DNA of 64,000 nucleotides, from contig JBAXUS010000004.1 in NCBI GenBank assembly GCA_037129555.1, positions 1-64,000 on the forward strand, read 5' to 3'. Below are positions 1-7,786 of the stretch, in pieces. Position numbers and translations under genes: made by a program. Each line of letters starts with the position of its first letter. Position 1 is the first letter of the stretch. The notes under the pieces were generated by a model. That model had not been told where the DNA came from. It saw only the letters and a program-made list of their open reading frames with translations, and made no database searches. The stretch comes from JANXLS01 sp037129555. Lineage in GTDB: Bacteria; Planctomycetota; SZUA-567; H5-PLA8.

Positions 1-112
1 GATACTCGGCATTGAACCGCACCAGCGCCAGCATGGGCAGACCGACGACGAAAAAAACGCCGGCGTGTACAAGGTTGCGAAATCCGGGGGAATGCGCAGC
101 TGGATTCCCCAT
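1..112 (-). CDS. N-terminal fragment of a probable membrane protein, cut by the window edge
   Basis: An ATG at 112 on the minus strand opens a frame that runs off the window start, giving 37 residues. Residues 13-30 are hydrophobic and could be a first membrane segment or a signal anchor. The start lies only 5 bases after the stop of the upstream hydrolase gene, which suggests the two are co-transcribed and perhaps translationally coupled. Too little is present to name a family. Confidence 0.5.
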   Translation of the reverse strand, partial: MGNPAAHSPGFRNLVHAGVFFVVGLPMLALVRFNAEY

Positions 113-117
113 GACGA

Positions 118-1356
118 TTACTTTGCGTTCAACAACGTCAACAATTTCGCGTGCGTCCACGGCAAACTGACATAGCCGAGATGCCCACCATTCGGAAGAA
201 TCGTCACCCGCTTGTCCTTCGCGAACGCTTTAAAGGCGTCCATGTCAGCCGGATAATTCAACGGGTCGTCCTGCGCGAGAATGACTTCAGTCGTCGCGGG
301 ATTTTTCTCGATCAAAGCAGATAGATCGGCCGCGAGAATCAACGGATCAACGCTCGATAATCCAAGCTTTTTCTGCCAGTACGGATACGACATGCCGTAG
401 GCGAACTTGGAGAACGTCCACTTCGACGCGTAATCCAAGCGCACATATTTGTCAGTGAATTCATCCCCACGCGGCAAGCGGCCCAAGCTGTATTCGGTGT
501 CGCTGTACGCTACAAGCGCCGGGAGCGTTATGCGAAAAATCGTCGATACTGCGGCCTTCAGCTTATCCTGTTCAATGGGCGATTCCGGATTCGTCGGATC
601 GGGTTGAATTTTCTGTAATTTCGCCAGTTCGATCAGCGAGTATTTGCCGACGGTTTCAGCGTGCCAACCATCGATGATCTTGGCGCTCCGGTCAATGCGA
701 ATCGGAGGCGAGTAAGCTTGGATCGCGGCGATTTCAAACGGCAGTTTCTTGTCCGCCGCCATCGTGCCGAGCATCAGAGCTTCAACGCCGCCATAGCTCA
801 TCCCGACGACACCGATTTTGGTGATACGCCCGGCTGCGGAACTCTGATGGATGAAGGCATCAATGATGGACTTGACATACTCGGTCTCGGCCCACACGTT
901 GCCGGGAACGCCGTGGTTGGTTCGGGAATTGAACGTCTGAAGGAACGTCGATTGAAACGTTAACACATGGCAGCCGTTTTCGTAAAACCACGACGGCCAG
1001 AGTTTGCTGAAATCTTCTTCGGGCCGACCACCGACACCAAGCAATACGACTACTAAAGGAGCCGGACCACTTTGAACGGCGGCTTTAACCTCAAACTGAT
1101 TACACATTCCGCACACATTCAGCAGCTCAGTTTTCTGGCACGGGAAGCACACGTCTTTGACGCCGACAAATCCAGCCGCACTGGCAAACAATCCATCGCG
1201 CCACGGGAAGAAGTAAGGCGGCAATGCGCCCGCTTCGGGCACCGTTGCGGGAGCAGGTTGCTTCACGGCTTCATCCGCTGCCATGACGCAGGAGAACGCC
1301 AGCATAAGCGCGGACAACGTCAGAACACGACCGATCATTTTCACAGAATTGCCCAC
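118..1356 (-). CDS. exported alpha/beta hydrolase
   Basis: A 412-residue protein with an N-terminal signal peptide, likely cut after VMA at residue 26. Residues 181-190 carry the nucleophile elbow GMSYG with Ser187. A late Asp (AQDDPLNYP) and a His in NGGHLGY fit the other two members of a Ser-Asp-His triad. It is probably an esterase or lipase-like enzyme in the periplasm; the substrate cannot be read from sequence. Four cysteines (70, 73, 82, 85) form two CxxC pairs just after the signal peptide, which is unusual for the family and could bind metal or form disulfides. The GTG start at 1356 is preferred because AAGGAG lies 7 bases upstream; an in-frame ATG at 1338 is the alternative. The next gene on the strand begins 5 bases after its stop. 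Confidence 0.75.
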   Translation of the reverse strand: MGNSVKMIGRVLTLSALMLAFSCVMAADEAVKQPAPATVPEAGALPPYFFPWRDGLFASAAGFVGVKDVCFPCQKTELLNVCGMCNQFEVKAAVQSGPAPLVVVLLGVGGRPEEDFSKLWPSWFYENGCHVLTFQSTFLQTFNSRTNHGVPGNVWAETEYVKSIIDAFIHQSSAAGRITKIGVVGMSYGGVEALMLGTMAADKKLPFEIAAIQAYSPPIRIDRSAKIIDGWHAETVGKYSLIELAKLQKIQPDPTNPESPIEQDKLKAAVSTIFRITLPALVAYSDTEYSLGRLPRGDEFTDKYVRLDYASKWTFSKFAYGMSYPYWQKKLGLSSVDPLILAADLSALIEKNPATTEVILAQDDPLNYPADMDAFKAFAKDKRVTILPNGGHLGYVSLPWTHAKLLTLLNAK

Positions 1357-1491
1357 TGAATACTCCTTGAGGACTTCGGGTTTTGTAATGAAAACACTCT
1401 ACAAAAAGCCTGTGCTGGGTTCAAATCTCTTTTCAAGATTTTGGAAGTCTTTTTCCGATCAAACGCATCCGAAATGAGGATCGCGAATCAT

Positions 1492-2118
1492 TCAACCCCG
1501 CCCCATGTCCAGTACGATTTCTGCCTCGTCTTGCGTCACTGGTTGCACCGACAAGCGCGAACCGCGACGCGTCAACATCATGTTCTCCAACCCGGGCCTG
1601 TCTTTTAATCGTTCGAGTGTGACGGGGCGCAGCAGCGTTTTAACGTAACCGATTTCAACCATGATCCACGTCGGATTTTCAGGTTTGCTCTTCGGATCGA
1701 AGTACTCGCTTTTGGGATCAAATTGCGTCGGGTCTGGGATGCCGGTTTTGATCACGCTCGCAACGCCCACGACCGCCTTTGGATCGGCGTTGCTGTGATA
1801 AAATAAGACGCCATCACCGACCTTCATCGAATCGCGCATCAAGTTCCGGGCCTGATAATTCCGCACACCCGTCCACCCCGTTGATCCGTCTTTCTTCAAC
1901 TGCTCAATCGGGTACACATCCGGCTCGGACTTCACCAGCCAGTACGCTGGAAAACTCAGGAAGACCGGTGCACCATTTCGATCCCGGCACAATTCCGGTG
2001 GCGTGATATGGCCTTGAACATCCTTGCACAGTTGCGAAAACTCATCATCCGTCAATGTCTTGAAATGAGGCAATACGATGTCCTCTCGATGCTCTTTTTT
2101 TAAAGACTTCTTCGCCAT
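1492..2118 (-). CDS. EVE-domain (PUA-like) protein with N-terminal extension
   Basis: A 208-residue protein. From residue 59 it follows the EVE fold: YWLVKSEP, then the conserved GVRNYQARN, then VGDGVLFYHSN, and a C-terminal MMLTRRGSRLSVQPV. EVE domains are PUA relatives that read modified bases in nucleic acids. The first 58 residues are extra, because a stand-alone EVE protein usually begins at the YWLVKSEP strand. They are charged at the start and hold two cysteines (31 and 44), and I do not recognise them. The gene lies 38 bases downstream of the PrkA-like gene on the same strand, so co-transcription is possible. No strong Shine-Dalgarno precedes the ATG. Confidence 0.85.
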   Translation of the reverse strand: MAKKSLKKEHREDIVLPHFKTLTDDEFSQLCKDVQGHITPPELCRDRNGAPVFLSFPAYWLVKSEPDVYPIEQLKKDGSTGWTGVRNYQARNLMRDSMKVGDGVLFYHSNADPKAVVGVASVIKTGIPDPTQFDPKSEYFDPKSKPENPTWIMVEIGYVKTLLRPVTLERLKDRPGLENMMLTRRGSRLSVQPVTQDEAEIVLDMGRG

Positions 2119-2156
2119 GAATGCAATTCCGTTTTTAAGTGTGTCAACCGCCCGCC

Positions 2157-4484
2157 CTACTTTTTCACAGTGTCTTTAGTCGTCGCTTGAATCGTGGTCA
2201 ACATGAACGCAATCGCTTCTTTTGCACTGTCGTCATTGTAGCGGTACTTGTCGCGCATGACCCGCAACGTGCCTTCGATTCTCGGTAATTCCTGCGCCGG
2301 GATGAGCGCCGCGTCCTCGCCACCAAACACAAGCACGTAGCGTGCGAGTTGCGTGAACGCGCGCGTTTGCGCTTTGTAAAAGCTCACTTCCAACGCATCG
2401 AAAATGTCACTAAAGACGTCGTGATAATCAATCTTTTCGTTGGGATGCTCCAGCGAATACGCAGCGATGCGTGTGATCAAATTGCTCCGATATGTTTTCG
2501 CCGGCTCCTTCAACGCCATCATCTGCTCAACGCCGTCCATCACCGCGTTGCTCGGCTCCTCGTAGGTTCCCGTGCGCGGATTCAGAATCTTTTCACCCGA
2601 GACCGACGCGCGAACATGCTTGAAATAATCCTCGATCTGCCGGTCGTATTCGCTCTCCGCGACCAACCCCATCGAGTCGTACACCTCGCGCGACACCCAG
2701 CGGAAATACTCGTTGCGGACCGCTTCGATAAACGCTTCGCAATCGTGGTACTGCTCGTCGGGTTCGATCCGCAGAAAATCGTAAACCGTCTGGTCGTGCA
2801 AGACTTTTTCCATCGCTTCGAACACGCCTTGAGGCGAGAGAAATTTACGCTCTTGATTCGACGCCGCATCACTCAACAACGATTTCATTTCGCGCGCTGA
2901 CGCCCCGCGCCTGCCTTCGTACGCCGCGCACACAAAATTCTCGAACTCCGCCATCGAATCGACGTACTCGTCACGCATCGTTGGAATGTGCGAGCGGAGC
3001 AGTTTCTTCTCTTCCGAATTCAATCCTTCAGGCACCGTAGCGTCGTCGTACAATTTGGCCTTTTCAAGCGGCGTCAGGCGCTTGATGACCGACGCAATCT
3101 CAGCCGGATACGCGCCCGGCTCCGGCTTACGCAGCCGTGTCATCACCGCCCACAACGCCACGACATCCGCCGTGTGCGGAGCGACGTGCCGAGACTCGCG
3201 AATCTCATCCAGGAACGGTTTGTAAATCGCGCGCTCTTTGCGCCACTCCAGCAAATATGGCGCGCGGACCAATTCGATGCGCCCTTTATAACTCGTAAAA
3301 TCCGGCGTCGTTTTGAACGCCGACAACTGCTTCTCGTTACAGGTGCCGAGCATCACAAGATTCAATTTCGCGAGCACACCCGGCAGCGTGACTTCGCCGC
3401 GTTCCACAGTGCTCAACAGATATTTATTCAGCTCTAAATTGCGTTTCAGAAAATCCGAATATTCGACCACGCCGCCACTGGCTTCAATCAACTCGCCGCT
3501 CAAATCCATCATCTGCAAACCTTGCAACATGACCGGCAATTGAATGCCGCCTTCGTACGCCGTCGGGCGCGCGGACGCGTCAACAGCCTGTTGCGGTTCG
3601 ATGGCGGACGCGCCGGTGCGGTAGCGTTTGGAAATGAAATAGCGCTCAACTTGGACATGGCGGATGACTTTCAACCAATCGCCTCGATACGCCGTCAGAA
3701 TCGCGTCGAAGATTTGCTTGTTCTTCATCGACAGCGTGCCTTCCCGCAAATACGGCGCACGCAGGCGCTCGGCCACATGCGGTTCGTTTCCGTGCCGCGT
3801 AATCAATTCATCCAGCAATCGTGCGCGGTGCTCGACCGGAATTAAGAAAATCGGCGGTTCACGCAACTCGCTCGACAACTTGCACGAGATCAACGTCTCG
3901 TCGATAAACGCGAGCGTCTCGCGCGGAAGGTCGTCGGGCTTCGTCCCAAAACCCATTCCCTTCCCCTCGCCCTTTTCAGTGAAAATCCAATTGAAACGGA
4001 AGAGCGCGCCGTCATCGAGCGTCGAGTAATGTTCGAGCGCACGGAAAATCAAATTCATGACAGTGCTCTTCGCCGAACCATTCGGTCCGTGGATCAGCAC
4101 GAGCTTATCGCACGTTCCGGAGACGGCGAAGCGGCGGAGGTGGCGAACGAGTTCGAGCTGGATGCCTTCCTGGCCTTCGAGTGCGCCGCGTCCGTTGTCC
4201 CAAGGCGCGTCGAAGAGCGTGAAGCGCGTGTACTTTCCGCCGATCCCGTTGACCTTGCGCGTCCCAAAATGCTTGAAGACATCGAAGACATATTGCGGCG
4301 CATTGCGGCCCAGTTGCACGGGCTTCATGCAAAATGCGTCGAGGTATTGTTGAAAAGAAAGAATGCGCCGTTGGTTGCGAAAGCTAGCCAGCGAGTGGTC
4401 GTTGACCTGCTTGAAAAACTCATGCAAATTCACGGGGCGCGGACCGTCTTCAGGAACGTGGGATGTGCGGGTGATGCCGGCCAT
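2157..4484 (-). CDS. prkA: PrkA-type serine protein kinase / AAA protein
   Basis: A 775-residue protein. The N-terminal region (ILSFQQYLDAF, then NAPQYVFDVF) matches the opening of PrkA AAA domains. Walker A is GPNGSAKST at 133-141. The C-terminal half has the PrkA-type helical part, including LSPQGVFEAM and the motif around IEPDEQYHDCEAFIEAVRNEY. Family members (E. coli YeaG, B. subtilis PrkA) act in starvation, stress or sporulation, and both kinase and protease activities have been reported. It is longer than YeaG (about 640 residues). PrkA genes often sit with yeaH and spoVR-like genes; neither is next to it here, and an EVE-domain gene follows instead. The ATG at 4484 lies just outside the DUF885 gene on its upstream side. 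Confidence 0.85.
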   Translation of the reverse strand: MAGITRTSHVPEDGPRPVNLHEFFKQVNDHSLASFRNQRRILSFQQYLDAFCMKPVQLGRNAPQYVFDVFKHFGTRKVNGIGGKYTRFTLFDAPWDNGRGALEGQEGIQLELVRHLRRFAVSGTCDKLVLIHGPNGSAKSTVMNLIFRALEHYSTLDDGALFRFNWIFTEKGEGKGMGFGTKPDDLPRETLAFIDETLISCKLSSELREPPIFLIPVEHRARLLDELITRHGNEPHVAERLRAPYLREGTLSMKNKQIFDAILTAYRGDWLKVIRHVQVERYFISKRYRTGASAIEPQQAVDASARPTAYEGGIQLPVMLQGLQMMDLSGELIEASGGVVEYSDFLKRNLELNKYLLSTVERGEVTLPGVLAKLNLVMLGTCNEKQLSAFKTTPDFTSYKGRIELVRAPYLLEWRKERAIYKPFLDEIRESRHVAPHTADVVALWAVMTRLRKPEPGAYPAEIASVIKRLTPLEKAKLYDDATVPEGLNSEEKKLLRSHIPTMRDEYVDSMAEFENFVCAAYEGRRGASAREMKSLLSDAASNQERKFLSPQGVFEAMEKVLHDQTVYDFLRIEPDEQYHDCEAFIEAVRNEYFRWVSREVYDSMGLVAESEYDRQIEDYFKHVRASVSGEKILNPRTGTYEEPSNAVMDGVEQMMALKEPAKTYRSNLITRIAAYSLEHPNEKIDYHDVFSDIFDALEVSFYKAQTRAFTQLARYVLVFGGEDAALIPAQELPRIEGTLRVMRDKYRYNDDSAKEAIAFMLTTIQATTKDTVKK

Positions 4485-4623
4485 GGTCGTTCATCCAATC
4501 GAAGTTGAGCGAAACGAAAACCGCGTATATGACAGTACTAATCCTAGCAAGTTCGCCCCAAAGGAAAACGCAAAATGTCGAGCGTTTTCTCCTGCATGCG
4601 CATCCCTCTGAACATGATTGTGT

Positions 4624-6426
4624 CTATTGTTTGGGCTCCGCAAACTTCCAACTCGTTTTCGTTTCGCGCGTCAACGGTGTCACCAACATCACGGCGCGAA
4701 TGTATTCAATTGGGATCGGGCCGTATTTTAGAATGGAATCGTTGAATTCCTTCTCGCCCATTTTGCCTGCTCCGACCATTTGCGAATGCAAGGCGCGGAG
4801 TTGCAGCGCGCCCAGCATGTAGCCGCATTGGTACAACGGAGAGGCTTGGATAAAGCGCCGCACTTCACTTGTCGCTCCGAACCGTTCGTGGCCGACGCGC
4901 TGCATGATGAAGTCAATCATCTCATTCGGCTTCATTTTTCCAAGATGATACTTTAACGAAACGATGATCCGGGCGCAGCGGTGCATGCGCCAGAAAAGCA
5001 TCCCGATTTTGTCTTCCGGTCCGCGCGGATAATTCAAATCCCAGAGTTTCATCTCCCAATAAAGCGCCCAGCCTTCGACATAAAATGAGGTCCAGAATTG
5101 TTCGCGATACGTCCGGTAGCGCTGCGCGTAATACGACTGCAAATGATGTCCCGGAATCAATTCGTGCGCCGTCACAATGCGCTGAAAATGACGGTTGTTG
5201 CCGCGCATCGACATCAGCTTGTCGTCATGTTTCATCTCTTGGCGCGGATACGCCGCGAGCAGTTGCAGCCCGCTGTATGCCGCGTAAGGCATCGTCTTCT
5301 GCCCATCAATTCCCAGCATCGTTACGCGCCACGTTTCTTCAGCGAATTTCGGAACGGTCACGAGGTCCCGGCTCTTCACGAACTCAATTGCTTCGCGCGC
5401 CTGAGCCGCAATCAACTGATCCTGCATGCCCGGCGGCTCGTGCAATTCTTTCACTTTCCCGAGCGCGGCTTTCCAATCATCGCCCAAACCCATTTCGTGC
5501 GCGGCCTCTTTCATCCGCTCTTCGCACCACGCAAATTCGCGCTCGCCAATCGCGATCAATTCTTCAGCCGTATACGGAATGGATTCGCGCGCGAGGTCTT
5601 CGGCCAGCGCTTGGGCACCGATCGGCTCGCCGATCAACGGGTCTTCATCTTTGCCTTTCAACCCGGCGATTTCTTCGCGCAAATATTTCGCGAATTCTTC
5701 CATCGATCGATTGGCTTCTTCGACCGGCTTCTTCATCCACCAGCTGTACTCCGGAACATAGCCATCGTAATACCCGTTCCACGCATTCAACGCGCCGCGC
5801 AATTCGTTCACCGCGTCCGCCGCGCGTTTGGCCTGCATCGGTTCGAGCTTAATCGGCGCTTCTTCAGGCTTCGACTTTTCGTCCTCCTTTTTCGTGTCGT
5901 CTTTCTTGCCGTCCTTATCCTTCTCTTTTTCTTTGCGCCCCTTCTCGATCCGTTCACGAAGCTTTTTAATCTGATCCGGGATCGCGGTGACTTTCGACGC
6001 CGCCGCTTCGCCGTTGAGCGGTTTCATGTGACTGCGCGCCGCTTCCAATTCCTGAATCGTCGCACGGAACGGGATCAGCGGTTCGATGCTTTTGAACTTG
6101 CTCAATTGCCGCGCAATGACCGCGCGATCATGCTGCAATGAATCGCGGAACATCAGGAAATCGATGCGGCCTTGCTGGTCGAGCGAATCGAAATTAAACG
6201 GCCCGAGTTTGTCGAGCCACTCGGTGTACAGCGCGTTCAAGCGTTCGTCGAAAAACGTCGAAGGCCGCATCGTCTCGTAGTAATTACCGAGCGCCTGCCG
6301 GTCAGCCCGGTAACGTCCGATGAACTGCTCGATGGTTGGATTGGGTTCCGGCTCGGCAGCAAACGATCCCAGCACAACGCTACATACAAGAACAATAACA
6401 AGACAAAAACGATTTAAAATCGGCAT
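4624..6426 (-). CDS. exported DUF885 family metallopeptidase-like protein
   Basis: A 600-residue protein with a signal peptide ending near SFA at residue 23. The family hallmark HELIPGHH is at 421-428, a zinc-type HExxxGHH, and EGWALYWE at 451-458 provides the usual downstream glutamate. DUF885 proteins resemble M2/M32 gluzincin carboxypeptidases, but few have been tested. Residues about 155-195 are a run of lysine and glutamate (KEKEKDKDGKKDD and on) that looks like a low-complexity insertion between two helices of the N-terminal half. A long open frame on the opposite strand (5098-6141) is a shadow of this gene. The gene ends 139 bases upstream of the prkA start on the same strand. Confidence 0.85.
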   Translation of the reverse strand: MPILNRFCLVIVLVCSVVLGSFAAEPEPNPTIEQFIGRYRADRQALGNYYETMRPSTFFDERLNALYTEWLDKLGPFNFDSLDQQGRIDFLMFRDSLQHDRAVIARQLSKFKSIEPLIPFRATIQELEAARSHMKPLNGEAAASKVTAIPDQIKKLRERIEKGRKEKEKDKDGKKDDTKKEDEKSKPEEAPIKLEPMQAKRAADAVNELRGALNAWNGYYDGYVPEYSWWMKKPVEEANRSMEEFAKYLREEIAGLKGKDEDPLIGEPIGAQALAEDLARESIPYTAEELIAIGEREFAWCEERMKEAAHEMGLGDDWKAALGKVKELHEPPGMQDQLIAAQAREAIEFVKSRDLVTVPKFAEETWRVTMLGIDGQKTMPYAAYSGLQLLAAYPRQEMKHDDKLMSMRGNNRHFQRIVTAHELIPGHHLQSYYAQRYRTYREQFWTSFYVEGWALYWEMKLWDLNYPRGPEDKIGMLFWRMHRCARIIVSLKYHLGKMKPNEMIDFIMQRVGHERFGATSEVRRFIQASPLYQCGYMLGALQLRALHSQMVGAGKMGEKEFNDSILKYGPIPIEYIRAVMLVTPLTRETKTSWKFAEPKQ

Positions 6427-6480
6427 CTAAAATCCCCATGGCTTTCGATAACTCTATGATCTAACTACGAACTGCCTTTC

Positions 6481-6618
6481 AGTCCCGAAGGGGCGACATA
6501 ATGTAGCCCAGGGCGTAAGCCCTGGGTTCACGTCCGCAAACAACCCTGAGCCCCAACGGGGCGGCATAAAATTTTTAGAGCACCGGATGCGAACAGTTTA
6601 TGTCGCCCCTTCGGGGCT
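6481..6618. repeat. palindromic repeat cluster between the DUF885 and permease genes
   Basis: Two 21-base arms (6481-6501 and 6598-6618) are inverted copies with one mismatch, with the core CCCGAAGGGGCGACATAA. Between them are a palindrome CCCAGGGC-gtaa-GCCCTGGG (6507-6526) and a degenerate third unit CCCCaacGGGGCGGCATAAA near 6551-6570. The whole block could fold into a branched structure. A related palindrome with the same CCCAGGGC/GCCCTGGG arms is at 44108-44126, so this is a dispersed family. It could act as a terminator or mRNA stabiliser after the permease gene; that role is a guess. Confidence 0.75.
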
Positions 6619-6633
6619 GAGAGAACACACGTA

Positions 6634-7758
6634 TTAACGGAAAACAATAGCCGGTTCGATGTTCACGACGCGGCGAATGCTGAGCAGCGCTGCGGCCGTG
6701 ATGGTGAAGAGCATGATCGCAAACGAAATAAGCAAGAGTTGTGGCGTCATTAAAAACGCGACAATCGTACGCGAATCGGTTCTCAATCCAAACAATCCCG
6801 ACAACCCAACGCCGATGCCCCAGCCGATCACACCGACGACTGCCGCTTGCAACATCACCATTTTACACAGCTTCCAATTCGAGACACCCATCGCTTTCAA
6901 CGCGCCGAACTGCTTCTCATTTTCAATCGTGAACGTGAAAAACGTCTGCCCGGCGATGGCGATACCGACGATCATTCCGAGCATGATCGTGATGCCAAAG
7001 TTGATCGTAATCCCGGTGCTCTTCAGAAAAAACGCGACCGTGGACCAGAAGAATTCGTCGGTCGTTTTCGCTCCGAGATCGGTGACGCGTTCGATGTTTC
7101 GGGCGACCTTCGTTTTGTCCACACCGGGCTTGCAATGCACGACGACAAACGTGAGTCGCTTGCGTTCGCCGGGCGCATATGCCAGTGCGCGTTCGTACGT
7201 CGTGTAGATCGTCGGATTCGAGAGGAACGCGCGCTTGGCGGCGACCTGTCCGACGACCACCGCGCGGCGATCATTGATCTCCAATTTGTCGCCGTCTTTG
7301 ATCTTCATATAAAGCGCCAAACCGAGATTGTCCCACAGCACGCCATCGGGCAATTCGATTCCTTTCGGCGACCCCGATGTGAAGACTTCAGGCAGCCCGA
7401 TTTTTGAATTACGGTCCACGCCGACGATCAGACAATGCGCGAACGTTCCGTCCGGCAACGCGGCTTCACCGCCTCCCAGAAAAAGCTTCTCCGCCCAATC
7501 GACGCCATCGACTCCGCGCACTCGGTTCAGCGCCGTGTCTTCGATCGGTTTGTGTTCGTCGTAATAGCGCGTGGCCGGGTGCATGACCCAGATGTCGGCC
7601 TGCGGAATCGTCTCAATGTTCGCGCCGGTGCGGCGCATGATACCAGTGAAAATCGAGCCTTGCTGCACGACCAACAGCGTCGAGAACGCCAGCCCGAAAA
7701 CCAGCGCCAGGTACTTGACCGTGTCGCCCATCAACATCCGTAATGCAACGTAATACAC
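6634..7758 (-). CDS. DevC/FtsX-like ABC transporter permease
   Basis: A 374-residue inner-membrane protein with a membrane segment at about 18-38, a periplasmic domain of about 200 residues (MacB-PCD-like), then three segments near the C-terminus. The conserved cytoplasmic loop NEKQFGALKAMGVSNWKLCKMV matches FtsX-like permeases that contact the ATPase. DevC-type proteins work with a DevA ATPase and a DevB adaptor; neither gene is visible beside it, so its partners must lie elsewhere. The start codon is GTG at 7758, supported by AAAGGA 9 bases upstream. It begins 28 bases after dnaX and is likely in the same transcript. Confidence 0.85.
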   Translation of the reverse strand: MYYVALRMLMGDTVKYLALVFGLAFSTLLVVQQGSIFTGIMRRTGANIETIPQADIWVMHPATRYYDEHKPIEDTALNRVRGVDGVDWAEKLFLGGGEAALPDGTFAHCLIVGVDRNSKIGLPEVFTSGSPKGIELPDGVLWDNLGLALYMKIKDGDKLEINDRRAVVVGQVAAKRAFLSNPTIYTTYERALAYAPGERKRLTFVVVHCKPGVDKTKVARNIERVTDLGAKTTDEFFWSTVAFFLKSTGITINFGITIMLGMIVGIAIAGQTFFTFTIENEKQFGALKAMGVSNWKLCKMVMLQAAVVGVIGWGIGVGLSGLFGLRTDSRTIVAFLMTPQLLLISFAIMLFTITAAALLSIRRVVNIEPAIVFR

Positions 7759-7786
7759 GTGGGGTGAGTCCTTTCAAGAGCAGCGA

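Noticed and set aside
5098..6141. 347-codon frame on the plus strand
   Set aside because: It lies wholly opposite the DUF885 gene, is rich in Arg and Phe, and matches no family.
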